Assembly: GCA_964429805.1 (NCBI GenBank) | Contig: CAYSDH010000081.1 | Coordinates: 1 to 12,708, forward strand | Length of the DNA: 12,708 nt | DNA from: CAYSDH01 sp964429805 | GTDB taxonomy: Bacteria; Bacteroidota; Bacteroidia; Flavobacteriales_D; JABDKJ01 | Direction of reading: 5' to 3' | Shown here: positions 6,901 to 12,637 of the stretch, in pieces | How the letters are laid out: the number at the start of each line of letters is the position of its first letter | Numbering within the stretch: position 1 is the first letter of the stretch | Position numbers and translations under genes: made by a program | The notes under the pieces: model-generated | What the model was told of the DNA's origin: nothing | Seen by the model: the letters and a program-made list of their open reading frames with translations, nothing else | The model's database searches: none

Positions 6901-8693
6901 ACATTTCCTGTGCCAGCAAGCGCTATCAAAGGAGCTAACCAACAGCAGTCTGACAGCACATCGTTATCAGTAACTTCAACATAGCCTAAATCATTGAGCA
7001 GTCCAAAACCACTCACCTCTGTGAGCATGTCATTGTCATGCAAATCCAAATAGCTCAGGCTTTCGAGCACAGGAAAAGAACTGATAGATTCTAGAGCTCC
7101 CATTTCTACAATCTCTAAAGGGCCACAATTTTGTAGTGACGAAAAAGCTGGAAACTGATTCAGATTGGGAGCATAACCCAATTCTATTTCGGCAGCTTGG
7201 GTCAGAGAATTGAAATCTGGTATTGCCGTAAAGTCAGATAAGCCGATGCCGAGGTAGTCGACTTCTTGTAGACTTTCAAAACCAGAAAACACGCTTATCG
7301 AACCATTGCCTATTATCGTTATATCACCAGCAGTATTTAGGTTTGAGAAAGCCGAGAAAGAGGTCAACTGCGTATTGTCAAAAACTCCAATTTCAGAAAC
7401 GAAGTTACTGTTCAGGCCATTGAAGCCCGATAATGACGAAAGCATGCTATTTCCCTCTATACTAATCTCATCTACAGTACCCAGTAAGTTGAAATCAGGC
7501 ATGGATTGAATAGAGGTATTGTAGGCAACAATCAAATCAAAACTTACCGTCTGAAGTGCAGAAAATCCTGAAAAATTGGTCATTGAGGTATTTTCTGTGA
7601 TGCCCATATTACCACCGACAAATGTTAATGAGTTAAAGCCATTCAGAGATTGAAGATTACTATTGAAGTACACAGCGAAATCTGCTCCTACGGTCGTTAG
7701 TTGCGGGAAAGAGGATATGGTGGTCAGGGACGGATTCAATCCAATATTCAAATTCTGATCGACAGAGCCGACTTCGTCAAAGGTGTCGATCACTCCCAGG
7801 AGTGGATTCTCACGTATGTCGATTGAGAGTGCCATTTCTAAATTGGGAAAAGCCGTCAGTTCAAATAGAGAGCCGTTGTCTTTTACTTCCAAGTCACCCA
7901 CTTCTGTCAATGCTTCAAAACCACTGAAATCGACTAAAGCACTGTTGTCAATAATCTTGAGAGAGTTGCTTACTGTAGTCAAGGCGTCAAAGCCCAAGTC
8001 ACCATCTATGTCACCATTGCGCTCAATGAAAAGACCGTTTAATTCTGTTACAGCATTGAGACCGCTCAAATCATTTAGACTAGGATTATCCCAGATGACA
8101 ATGTTGTCAACAGCCGAATTGAGCGATGGCAAGTCTGGTATCGCGGTCATAGCGGGATTGAAAGAAAATTCGAGATAAGGCACAGAAGTCAGATTTGGAA
8201 AATCACCTTCATTGATTCCTGTGTTAGTCATGATGATATAGTTAGCCACAGTATTGAGCTCATCTAGTTTGGTGTCGCTGAGCATAGGATTGTTTTCCAA
8301 GACAATGGAGCCCGCGCTAGATAAATAAAAGCCAAAGTTGCCGAAACTAGTCAGCATGGGATTGTCGGCAAGCCGAAATTCGCCATTGATGATAGTTATC
8401 CCATCTAGCCCAACCAGATTGAGCAGGCTATTGCAATTGATTACCTGAACATCTCCAGTGACTAAGCCCCCTGGATCCTGCAAACCGCCAAAGTAAATGG
8501 GGTCAAGGTCGACTATGTTGTCTATGCCATCATTATCATCTTGGATGATGAGATTGCCGAATATGTTCTCGCAATTAAAGCCATTGACTTCGGATTGAGT
8601 TGTAAGTACAACGTCTCCTATGCACTGAGCTTTTGAATGCTGTGCTCCTAATATTAGAAGTATTGAGCTTAAGATTCGAATAGTATATCGCAT
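3960..8693 (-). CDS. T9SS-exported LRR / HYR / Ig-like repeat surface protein
   Basis: A 1577-residue secreted protein. Residues 1-22 are a signal peptide (MRYTIRILSSILLILGAQHS, then KAQC). Residues 87-605 hold about 22 leucine-rich repeats of 23-24 residues, pattern 'L-x2-phi-SxF-x2-L-x2-V-x3-L-x-I-x2-N', resembling receptor L-domain or BspA-type solenoids. Residues 619-711, 713-800 and 801-881 look like HYR-type Ig-like domains (third: 'YTYTVSDACGNIATSVW'). Seven Ig-like repeats of about 75 residues follow (886-1413; core 'YxWSGPGGF...GTYTVTVTxxNGC'). A SprB-like repeat spans 1416-1487 ('ITGGTGPFTIEWDTG'). A type A sorting domain closes the protein (about 1500-1577, 'SLYPNPAEDVLNL'). The array of ligand-binding-type domains suggests an adhesin or surface recognition protein. 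No enzymatic motif is visible. The ATG precedes the signal peptide directly, with an A-rich leader. It lies upstream of the second cargo gene on the same strand, but each gene has its own palindromic site. Confidence 0.94.
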   Translation of the reverse strand: MRYTIRILSSILLILGAQHSKAQCIGDVVLTTQSEVNGFNCENIFGNLIIQDDNDGIDNIVDLDPIYFGGLQDPGGLVTGDVQVINCNSLLNLVGLDGITIINGEFRLADNPMLTSFGNFGFYLSSAGSIVLENNPMLSDTKLDELNTVANYIIMTNTGINEGDFPNLTSVPYLEFSFNPAMTAIPDLPSLNSAVDNIVIWDNPSLNDLSGLNAVTELNGLFIERNGDIDGDLGFDALTTVSNSLKIIDNSALVDFSGFEALTEVGDLEVKDNGSLFELTAFPNLEMALSIDIRENPLLGVIDTFDEVGSVDQNLNIGLNPSLTTISSFPQLTTVGADFAVYFNSNLQSLNGFNSLTFVGGNMGITENTSMTNFSGFSALQTVSFDLIVAYNTSIQSMPDFNLLGTVDEISIEGNSMLSSLSGFNGLNSNFVSEIGVFDNTQLTSFSAFSNLNTAGDITIIGNGSISVFSGFESLQEVDYLGIGLSDFTAIPDFNSLTQAAEIELGYAPNLNQFPAFSSLQNCGPLEIVEMGALESISSFPVLESLSYLDLHDNDMLTEVSGFGLLNDLGYVEVTDNDVLSDCCWLAPLIALAGTGNVNISNNSFPCNNQSQVENNATISISCPSDITVATSPNNCMAQVALTSPSPESCTAISSYGYSLDFASGSNVADLTTGGETINPSLPVGENTITYTAFNSSGASESCSQTITVLDQTPPQWDTFNLNVTVTGECGIDDPNDLANAARPDLLDNCFPPTPSSSPPVITALCGGATQHVYTFSGTDAAFNVSQDFVVTVIMEDSQAPVISGIPADMTISCGADLPAQPLLSATDLCQGDLTSSISMSYSLINDCDPGGGPARHEYTYTVSDACGNIATSVWTINVNDQFSFDIGPDVLTCENSVSLSAIGIPSGATYQWSNGSTSSSTTVSTSGLYFLTATTSAGCCYRDSVNVTFGTNNVTATATGGQLDCSGTPVQLMASSNAAGATYAWSGPGGYTSALQNPLVTAAGVYIVTVTSSAGCTATSSATVSSNTDAPDVTATGGTIDCNSSTTTLSASSSTSGVTYQWSGPGGFSASGSSTVVGVAGTYTVTVTASNGCSSSANAVVSNDVSLPQATIEATNPVLTCAQVNTTLNATASTAIDSYSWSGPGGFIGADEDITVGYPGTYVLTLTGENGCVNSVQITINEDVTAPNASASGGTLNCTVSQVNLMGTSTTSGVSYMWSGPNGFSSVFQNPVATEAGTYTLTVTASNGCSATATAQVNSASDLPQITATGGTIDCASGTAQLQGSSTTAGVTYSWTGPGAFTSTSTSPTVSSAGTYILTVTAGNGCQSQQSVQVLNDTIAPSNQPDFQVLDCLAQTIGLTFTSDDPAATISWSGPGGFSSTAASPSISSQGLYTLTLTSSNGCSSTQTIDVVADFDYTADITTIDATGSTGGEASINITGGTGPFTIEWDTGTIGNSASDLSVGAHTVMVTDGLGCTEIIDFEINLVNSVIELSELLNLSLYPNPAEDVLNLKLSQKDVSVNRIQILDLGGRVLWAKQWGKGQSQEAIPVYDLSDGTYLARLYTDRESITHRFVKR
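4233..4448 (-). repeat. SprB-like repeat within the LRR cargo CDS
   Basis: Residues 1416-1487 differ from the Ig-like units before them. They carry the 'GEASINITGGTGPFTIEWDTG' style core (shown here in parts: 'GEASINITGG', 'TGPFTIEW'), then 'LSVGAHTVMVTDGLGC'. This matches the SprB repeat pattern known from the Flavobacterium gliding adhesin SprB and many other Bacteroidota surface proteins. A single copy sits directly before the sorting domain, where it may act as a stalk or spacer. Confidence 0.65.
4455..6038 (-). repeat. Array of seven Ig-like 'WSGPGGF' repeats within the CDS
   Basis: Seven protein repeats of about 75 residues begin near residues 886, 955, 1030, 1107, 1186, 1263 and 1340. 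Each has a first-strand Cys ('GGTIDC', 'PVLTC', 'FQVLDC'), then 'YxWSGPGGF' or a variant, and ends 'GTYTVTVTASNGC'. The paired Cys (about 55 residues apart) could form a disulfide in each domain. The first unit is the most diverged ('YQWSNGS', 'AGCCYRD'). At DNA level the units are mostly diverged, but short identical blocks survive: CCTCCGGTTGC occurs at 4879-4889 and again at 5578-5588, in near-identical surroundings. That fits past recombination between units 2 and 5. Confidence 0.8.
6054..6839 (-). repeat. Three HYR-like domains within the CDS
   Basis: Residues 619-711 follow the HYR pattern: 'ISCPSDITVATSPNNC', then 'LPVGENTITYTAFNSSG' and 'CSQTITVLDQTPP'. Residues 801-881 form another clear unit: 'APVISGIPADMTISCG', then 'YTYTVSDACGNIATSVW'. 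The segment between them (713-800) has the same 'VYTFSGTDAAFNVSQDF' strand motif but a longer Cys-containing insertion, so it is the least certain. HYR domains are Ig-like folds common in extracellular adhesion proteins. Confidence 0.65.
6879..8435 (-). repeat. Leucine-rich repeat solenoid of about 22 units within the CDS
   Basis: From about residue 87 to 605 the protein is built of 23-24-residue units ending in '...I-x2-N'. Examples are 'PSLTTISSFPQLTTVGADFA' and 'TSMTNFSGFSALQTVSFDLI'. The spacing is very even, with only occasional 22- or 25-residue units. A double Cys (SDCCW, near residue 583) and 'NNSFPC' close the array and probably form the C-terminal cap. An N-terminal cap would be residues 23-86, which contain Cys 24, Cys 41 and Cys 87. 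Confidence 0.8.
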
Positions 8694-8713
8694 GATTGTT
8701 TTATTTGAGGAAG

Positions 8714-8750
8714 TCCTGCTGTTTCTATGAAGTAAAATTGCTACGCAGGA
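8714..8750 (-). repeat. Inverted repeat in the leader of the LRR cargo gene
   Basis: TCCTGC (8714-8719) and GCAGGA (8745-8750) form a perfect 6-bp inverted repeat with a 25-base spacer. It lies between the start codon at 8693 and the palindromic site at 8765-8776. The delta-60 cargo gene has a comparable but unrelated inverted repeat in the same relative place. The spacer is long, so RNA pairing is plausible but not certain. Confidence 0.3.
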
Positions 8751-8760
8751 AATAGGAGTG

Positions 8761-8776
8761 CATCACAGAATTCTGT
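8761..8776 (-). promoter_or_regulatory. Palindromic operator-like site upstream of the LRR cargo gene
   Basis: The sequence is identical over 16 bases to 3919-3934 and includes the perfect palindrome ACAGAATTCTGT (8765-8776), centred about 77 bases upstream of the ATG at 8693. It also lies about 140 bases upstream of the divergent histidine kinase gene, so one bound factor could in principle act on both directions. Proximity and orientation match the first copy best when read for the minus-strand cargo gene. Confidence 0.6.
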
Positions 8777-8915
8777 AATACCTCGACTGTAGATCATGCC
8801 TACCTTTCGGTCTAATTTAACGCGGAGAACTTTCTTAGTTGTTTCCTTGTAATAGCTCGAATGAGCATGGAAAAGCAGAGCGACTGAAAGAATGCTCCAG
8901 CCACAACTGATCTCT

Positions 8916-10790
8916 ATGAAGCAGATATATTCTCTTTTACTATGCGTCCTTTTAACCTTAAACACTTCCTATGGCCAGACCATAGCAAAGGACACACTTA
9001 GAGTAAAAGAACTCATCGACCTCTGCGACTCCATAGAATTTGCAGAGCCGCATAGGGCACTGGCACTCTACAAAGAGGCTTATGAGCTAAGTACAAACCA
9101 GGACTATCATTGGGGAGCTTTCAAGGCCACGCTGTTCTCGGGTTATATCCAAGCCAACCTTGGACAGTATGATTCGGCCCATTTCTATTACGACAGAGCC
9201 GACTTGCTGTGCGCGCAATCTGGAGACGAGGTTGACCAAGCCAATGTCCACCTGAATAGGGCAAACACATTTATGTTTGAAGGAGACTTGGACAAGTCCC
9301 TTGAGTATCATTATTCTGGAATTAAATTATTTGAAGATAGAGGAGACTCGTCAAGACTCATCGGTGCCTATGCCAACGCTGCTGCTGTATTTGGCGACAT
9401 GGATGACTATGACAAGGAAATAGAGTATCTCGAAAAATCGTTAAGCGTCACACCAACCAATAATTGGTTGGACTTGTCCCTCACCTATGGAGATATCGGT
9501 GCGACTTACTTGCAAAAAGCTGACTACGAATTAGCTTATGAAAACTTAAGCAAGGCCGACAGCGCATCGAGGCAAATTGATAATGCCATGGTCGACTTTA
9601 TGCTGCTCAGACATTGGGGAGATTATTACACCTTCACACATCAATATTCCAAGGCCATTTCCTATTGTGAAAGAACACTAGAGCTCTCTCGCACATATGG
9701 AAACAAGTTATATGAAGTAGACATATTGAGAGTCTTGGGGGATTGTCATTTGGAGCTTGGCAATCTTGAGCAGGCAAAGGAATACCTAGATGAAGGCCTT
9801 AGCTTGGCCGAAGAACAGGGCTCGGTCGAAATGTCAAAAAAAGTGCTCATTCTTCTATCAAGAGTGCATGAACAAATGGGCGACTATGAGCGCGCTCATT
9901 CCTACTTGAATCAACACATGCTCGTAAAGGACTCCATACTCAGTGAGCTGCACATCAAGAGCATCAACGAATTAGAAGTGAAGTACGAAGCTCAAAAAAA
10001 AGATGCGGAACTACTGAGTAGTTCACTTGAGTTGCAAAAATCAACTAACCGTACCCGACAGATAGGACTTGGTTTAGTCATTGTGTCTCTGCTCGCGCTA
10101 TTCTCCTTTCTCTGGTATAGAATTCGCTTGAGAAACCAGAGTCAAGCCGCCCGATTAGAATTGGAGAAAGTCCTTATAGAGAGCACCGAAGAGGAGCGAG
10201 AACGCATCGCACGAGAATTGCATGACGGCACGGGCAGTTTGCTCACAGGCATAAAGCTGAGTCTTGAAGGAATCAGCAATGAGGTCGTTAATGAACCCAT
10301 AAAAGAACGTCTCCAAAAGAGCATTACTCAAGTTCGCTCGGTAGCCAAGGAGGTGCGCAGGGTATCGCATGCCATGGCCCCATCAGCCATTGAACGACTG
10401 AAGTATGAAGATGTAATTGGCGATATGCTTCAAACGTACAGAGAGGTGGGCACCGCAGTAGTCGACTATGGATCATCAGGCAATCTCGAAGTGATGAACA
10501 AGACCGAGCGACTGATGATCTATCGCATCTTGCAAGAGTGTCTCAATAACAGTTTCAAGCACTCGGAAGCCACTGAGATCACCGTCTCTATATCTGTGAC
10601 ACAAGACAATGCTGAGTTGCTCTATCAAGACAATGGACAAGGCTATGACCGCGGACAAGCAACCAAAGGCATCGGGCTAGACAGCATTGACAAGCGGATA
10701 AAATACCTCAATGGAAATCGCACACTCGAGACCGAGCAAGGCAAGGGTGTGTTGTTAATTATTAATTTCCCACTAGGTAAACATGAGTAA
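8916..10790 (+). CDS. TPR-containing membrane sensor histidine kinase (HisKA_3 / NarL-partner type)
   Basis: A 624-residue kinase. I chose the ATG at 8916 because it places a signal peptide at the N-terminus (MKQIYSLLLCVLLTLNTSYG, cleaved near Q21). An in-frame ATG at 8892 would add eight residues in front of it. Residues 35-345 form tetratricopeptide repeats, with units such as 'ANTFMFEGDLDKSLEYHYSG' and 'LGDCHLELGNLEQAKEYLDE', predicted to be periplasmic. A short coiled coil precedes the membrane segment (about 382-401, 'IGLGLVIVSLLALFSFLWY'). The HisKA_3 motif 'ERERIARELHDGTGSLLTG' gives phospho-acceptor His436. The ATPase domain shows the N-box 'LQECLNNSFKHSEA', 'DNGQGYD' and 'KGIGLDSI'. 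The family autophosphorylates and passes phosphate to a LuxR-type regulator, here the next gene, which it overlaps by 8 bases. The signal sensed is unknown. TPR domains suggest protein or peptide binding. Confidence 0.93.
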   Translation: MKQIYSLLLCVLLTLNTSYGQTIAKDTLRVKELIDLCDSIEFAEPHRALALYKEAYELSTNQDYHWGAFKATLFSGYIQANLGQYDSAHFYYDRADLLCAQSGDEVDQANVHLNRANTFMFEGDLDKSLEYHYSGIKLFEDRGDSSRLIGAYANAAAVFGDMDDYDKEIEYLEKSLSVTPTNNWLDLSLTYGDIGATYLQKADYELAYENLSKADSASRQIDNAMVDFMLLRHWGDYYTFTHQYSKAISYCERTLELSRTYGNKLYEVDILRVLGDCHLELGNLEQAKEYLDEGLSLAEEQGSVEMSKKVLILLSRVHEQMGDYERAHSYLNQHMLVKDSILSELHIKSINELEVKYEAQKKDAELLSSSLELQKSTNRTRQIGLGLVIVSLLALFSFLWYRIRLRNQSQAARLELEKVLIESTEEERERIARELHDGTGSLLTGIKLSLEGISNEVVNEPIKERLQKSITQVRSVAKEVRRVSHAMAPSAIERLKYEDVIGDMLQTYREVGTAVVDYGSSGNLEVMNKTERLMIYRILQECLNNSFKHSEATEITVSISVTQDNAELLYQDNGQGYDRGQATKGIGLDSIDKRIKYLNGNRTLETEQGKGVLLIINFPLGKHE

Positions 10791-11430
10791 GACACGCATC
10801 ATACTGGCCGATGACCATCAAGTAGTCATCGATGGATTGGCATCACTGATTAAAGGGCTCCGCGGTTTTGAAGTGATGGCCATCGCTAAAAATGGTCATG
10901 AAGTACTCGACCTTCTCGCCCAGGAACATCCCGATATTTTGCTCATGGACATCAGCATGGATGAGATGGATGGGCTAGAAGCGATGGAGCACATCCAAAA
11001 GAATCATCCCGATTTAAAAGTCATCATACTGAGTACGCACTTGTCTGGTGCCTATGCGCGCACGTTACTCTCTAAGGGCGTCAAGGGCTATTTGCAAAAG
11101 GACTGCAGTCAAGAAGAGCTGAAACAGGCGCTTTGCGATGTGAGAGATGGAAGTCAATATCTCTCTAAGAATATCACCGAGGTGCTGGTGCAAGAGAGCG
11201 GTTCGATTGACGGTGGAGGTTCGGAAACACCAAAACCAAAAATCAGCAAGCGCGAACTCGAAGTACTTGAGCTCATCCACGAGGAGCATCCAACTAGAGT
11301 GATTGCCGAGATTCTTGACATTAGTTTTCATACGGTCGAGGCACATCGCAGGCACTTGCTGAATAAGTTTGGAGTGAAAAGCACTGTTGGCTTGATTCGT
11401 GAGGGTATGCGATTGGGCTTGTTGGAGTAG
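10783..11430 (+). CDS. NarL/FixJ-family response regulator with LuxR-type DNA-binding domain
   Basis: A 215-residue response regulator of typical family length. The N-terminal receiver (1-120) has the acidic pair Asp10/Asp11 ('LADDHQ'), phospho-acceptor Asp56 ('LLMDISM'), Thr85 ('ILSTH') and Lys106 ('YLQKD'), all the expected residues. A Gly/Ser-rich linker (140-150) leads to a LuxR-type helix-turn-helix (about 153-215) with 'SKRELEVLELI' and 'ISFHTVEAHRRHLLNKFGVK'. The start codon lies inside the kinase gene (ATGAGTAA overlap), so translation is probably coupled and the two are cognate partners. It is expected to act in the cytoplasm as a phosphorylation-dependent transcription factor. LuxR-type regulators usually bind as dimers to inverted repeats, so the palindromes at 3923-3934 and 8765-8776 are candidate targets. 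That link is inference. The gene ends in tandem stops (TAG TAA). Confidence 0.95.
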   Translation: MSKTRIILADDHQVVIDGLASLIKGLRGFEVMAIAKNGHEVLDLLAQEHPDILLMDISMDEMDGLEAMEHIQKNHPDLKVIILSTHLSGAYARTLLSKGVKGYLQKDCSQEELKQALCDVRDGSQYLSKNITEVLVQESGSIDGGGSETPKPKISKRELEVLELIHEEHPTRVIAEILDISFHTVEAHRRHLLNKFGVKSTVGLIREGMRLGLLE

Positions 11431-11680
11431 TAAGAGAATGCAGCAAAGTGCAATAAAGTTGGCTTCGATGCTAGACCCTTCCCCAATATTAAATCAACTC
11501 TAAAACAGGAGATTAGGTTATAGAATCTTCTTCGAGCTTTGCTTGGCCCATAGTCGACTGGGCGGATTCTTACGCGGTGGCTCAATACAACATTCGTCCA
11601 CCACGATTATCACTTTGCAATTTTCAGTTCTGGGATTCGCATATCGCATCGTCACGTCACACTCGCGTCTCGCACACGCT

Positions 11681-11703
11681 GGTCACTTGTGCACAACGTG
11701 ACC
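11681..11703. repeat. Near-perfect palindrome with a single bulged base
   Basis: The arms GGTCAC (11681-11686) and GTGACC (11698-11703) enclose the perfect palindrome TTGTGCACAA (11687-11696), with one unpaired C at 11697. As a single strand this would fold into an 11-bp stem with one extrahelical base. No T-tract follows, so it is not a standard terminator. A single extrahelical base is a hallmark of folded integron attC sites, but this is not proof of one. Confidence 0.55.
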
Positions 11704-11750
11704 TAGAGTATGGAATGTGACAAAGGACAGCGGATCTTTCAACAGACCGC

Positions 11751-11799
11751 GTGTGCAGGGCTTTGCGCGCGTCATATTCTATCACTCGTTGTTATCTGC
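11751..11799. repeat. Right-flank copy of a cassette-like boundary element (3' side of lipoprotein gene)
   Basis: The element consists of a G/C-rich block GTGTGCAGGGCTTTGCGCGC (11751-11770) and then GTTATCTGC (11791-11799), which ends seven bases from the lipoprotein stop codon. The block aligns with GTGTGCGGGATTTGTGGGGC at 12618-12637 on the other side of the gene, with one gap and a few substitutions. ACAACG (11693-11698) can pair with CGTTGT (11787-11792), so the roughly 110 bases from 11681 could fold back on themselves. Confidence 0.4.
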
Positions 11800-11805
11800 T
11801 TTATT

Positions 11806-12552
11806 TCATTTTACTTCTTCCGTCCAATGCTGAATCATACTTTCCGGAATACTGTCAAAAAGTGGTCGAATATGAATAAGGTTGTACTTCAATCCATTTT
11901 CATCTTTCAACAACTCGAAAGTACCATTTGGGAGTTGTGAGTATATCTCATATTCAGTTGAATCGATATGAGATTGATTTCGACCATAGAAAGACTTACT
12001 CAAATAGTCTATGCGTCCATTTCGCTTGAAGTCATAAAGTCCAAAGTCTGCGCCTGTTCGAAATCGCCCAAAACCAGCCGTACGATTAGTTTTCAGGTCG
12101 AATATGAGCTGATAATTGACACCACAACCAAGGCCGTTACACGGATTGCTGTTCAAAACGAATCCAAAAATTGAATCTTGCCCATAGACGTAGATTTGAT
12201 TGACATAGTTGGCAAAATTCAAACTATCCGTGTCATACCCCCATACGTTATTGAGCGTTTTCATTTCTTTCGTTTCAACTATGTCATCGTTTACGGAAAT
12301 TGAAACTCCTCTATCTGCTTCAGCCCACTTTATTTTAAACCCAAGCACATCAAATACTTCCTGACCTTCGTTGTTGATTATCACACTTGGCTGCAACTTA
12401 TACTCATTGAGTTCTGACTGAATTAAGTTTTCAATTTTATCTGTCGATGTTCTGTTATCCAAATAATATCTAGGCTCAGACTGGGCAGTTTGTTCACTAC
12501 ACGAGAAACTCGAAAGAACCAAGAGAAGTAATATGATATTATTCAAAATCAC
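11806..12552 (-). CDS. Putative lipoprotein of unknown function
   Basis: I do not recognise this protein. It has a hydrophobic N-terminus ending in a Cys ('LLLLVLSSFSCSEQ'), which suggests a lipoprotein with a relaxed signal-peptidase II site (Cys18 with the start used here). Leader positive charge is absent. The rest (about 230 residues) is soluble, with motifs such as 'GADFGLYDFKRNGRIDYLSK' and a Cys pair in 'NPCNGLGCGVNYQL'. There is no in-frame ATG between the upstream stop and the hydrophobic segment. I chose the GTG at 12550-12552. Other GTG (12580-12582) or TTG (12544-12546) starts are possible and would give up to 258 residues. The gene lies alone, convergent with the two-component operon, and inverted GTTATCTGC/GCAGATAAC motifs flank it closely. 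It looks more AT-rich than the other genes in the window. Together these suggest an accessory, possibly mobile, gene. Confidence 0.75.
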   Translation of the reverse strand: MILNNIILLLLVLSSFSCSEQTAQSEPRYYLDNRTSTDKIENLIQSELNEYKLQPSVIINNEGQEVFDVLGFKIKWAEADRGVSISVNDDIVETKEMKTLNNVWGYDTDSLNFANYVNQIYVYGQDSIFGFVLNSNPCNGLGCGVNYQLIFDLKTNRTAGFGRFRTGADFGLYDFKRNGRIDYLSKSFYGRNQSHIDSTEYEIYSQLPNGTFELLKDENGLKYNLIHIRPLFDSIPESMIQHWTEEVK

Positions 12553-12556
12553 GATT

Positions 12557-12637
12557 GCAGATAACGTATCTAAGGTATGCACTGTAGCTCGGAATAGGCA
12601 TATCTTTTTGAATGCCAGTGTGCGGGATTTGTGGGGC
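12557..12637. repeat. Left-flank copy of a cassette-like boundary element (5' side of lipoprotein gene)
   Basis: GCAGATAAC (12557-12565) is the exact reverse complement of GTTATCTGC at 11791-11799 and lies only a few bases from the chosen start codon. It overlaps GATAACGTATC, a palindrome apart from one extra A. Further out, GGCAT (12597-12601) and ATGCC (12612-12616) form a short hairpin around a T-run, followed by GTGTGCGGGATTTGTGGGGC (12618-12637), which resembles 11751-11770. Positions 12638-12708 show no gene I can support. Confidence 0.4.

Larger units (their letters stand above)
11431..11805. other. Non-coding region rich in inverted repeats
   Basis: No convincing gene lies in these 375 bases. 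Open frames here are short and have no homologue I recognise. The stretch holds several inverted repeats. AGAATC (11522-11527) pairs with GATTCT (11565-11570) around a nested GCCCA/TGGGC (11546-11563). GGTGG (11576-11580) pairs with CCACC (11598-11602). A bulged 11-bp palindrome spans 11681-11703. A G/C-rich motif at 11751-11770 resembles one at 12618-12637. GTTATCTGC (11791-11799) mirrors GCAGATAAC at 12557-12565. The right half (from about 11680) therefore looks like a recombination or repeat element bordering the lipoprotein gene. The left half may contain the end of the two-component transcript, but no T-tract terminator is evident. Confidence 0.5.

Noticed and set aside
8800..8870. TACCTTTC and a small GCTC/GAGC hairpin (8855-8866) as kinase promoter or regulatory element
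   Set aside because: There is no matching -33 element at suitable spacing and the stem is only four bases, so I could not support a call.
8892..8915. Earlier ATG as kinase start
   Set aside because: It would place eight residues ahead of an otherwise ideal signal peptide that starts at 8916.
8741..8965. Minus-strand 74-codon open frame across the intergenic region between the LRR cargo and kinase genes
   Set aside because: It overlaps the kinase signal peptide on the other strand and the palindromic site, and its product has no recognisable feature.
11328..11585. Minus-strand open frame overlapping the end of the response regulator
   Set aside because: It overlaps the conserved helix-turn-helix coding region and its extension is basic and low in protein-like features. 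I treat it as chance.
11710..12174. Plus-strand open frames opposite the lipoprotein gene
   Set aside because: They run through the repeat element and antisense to a better-supported frame with a lipoprotein signal.
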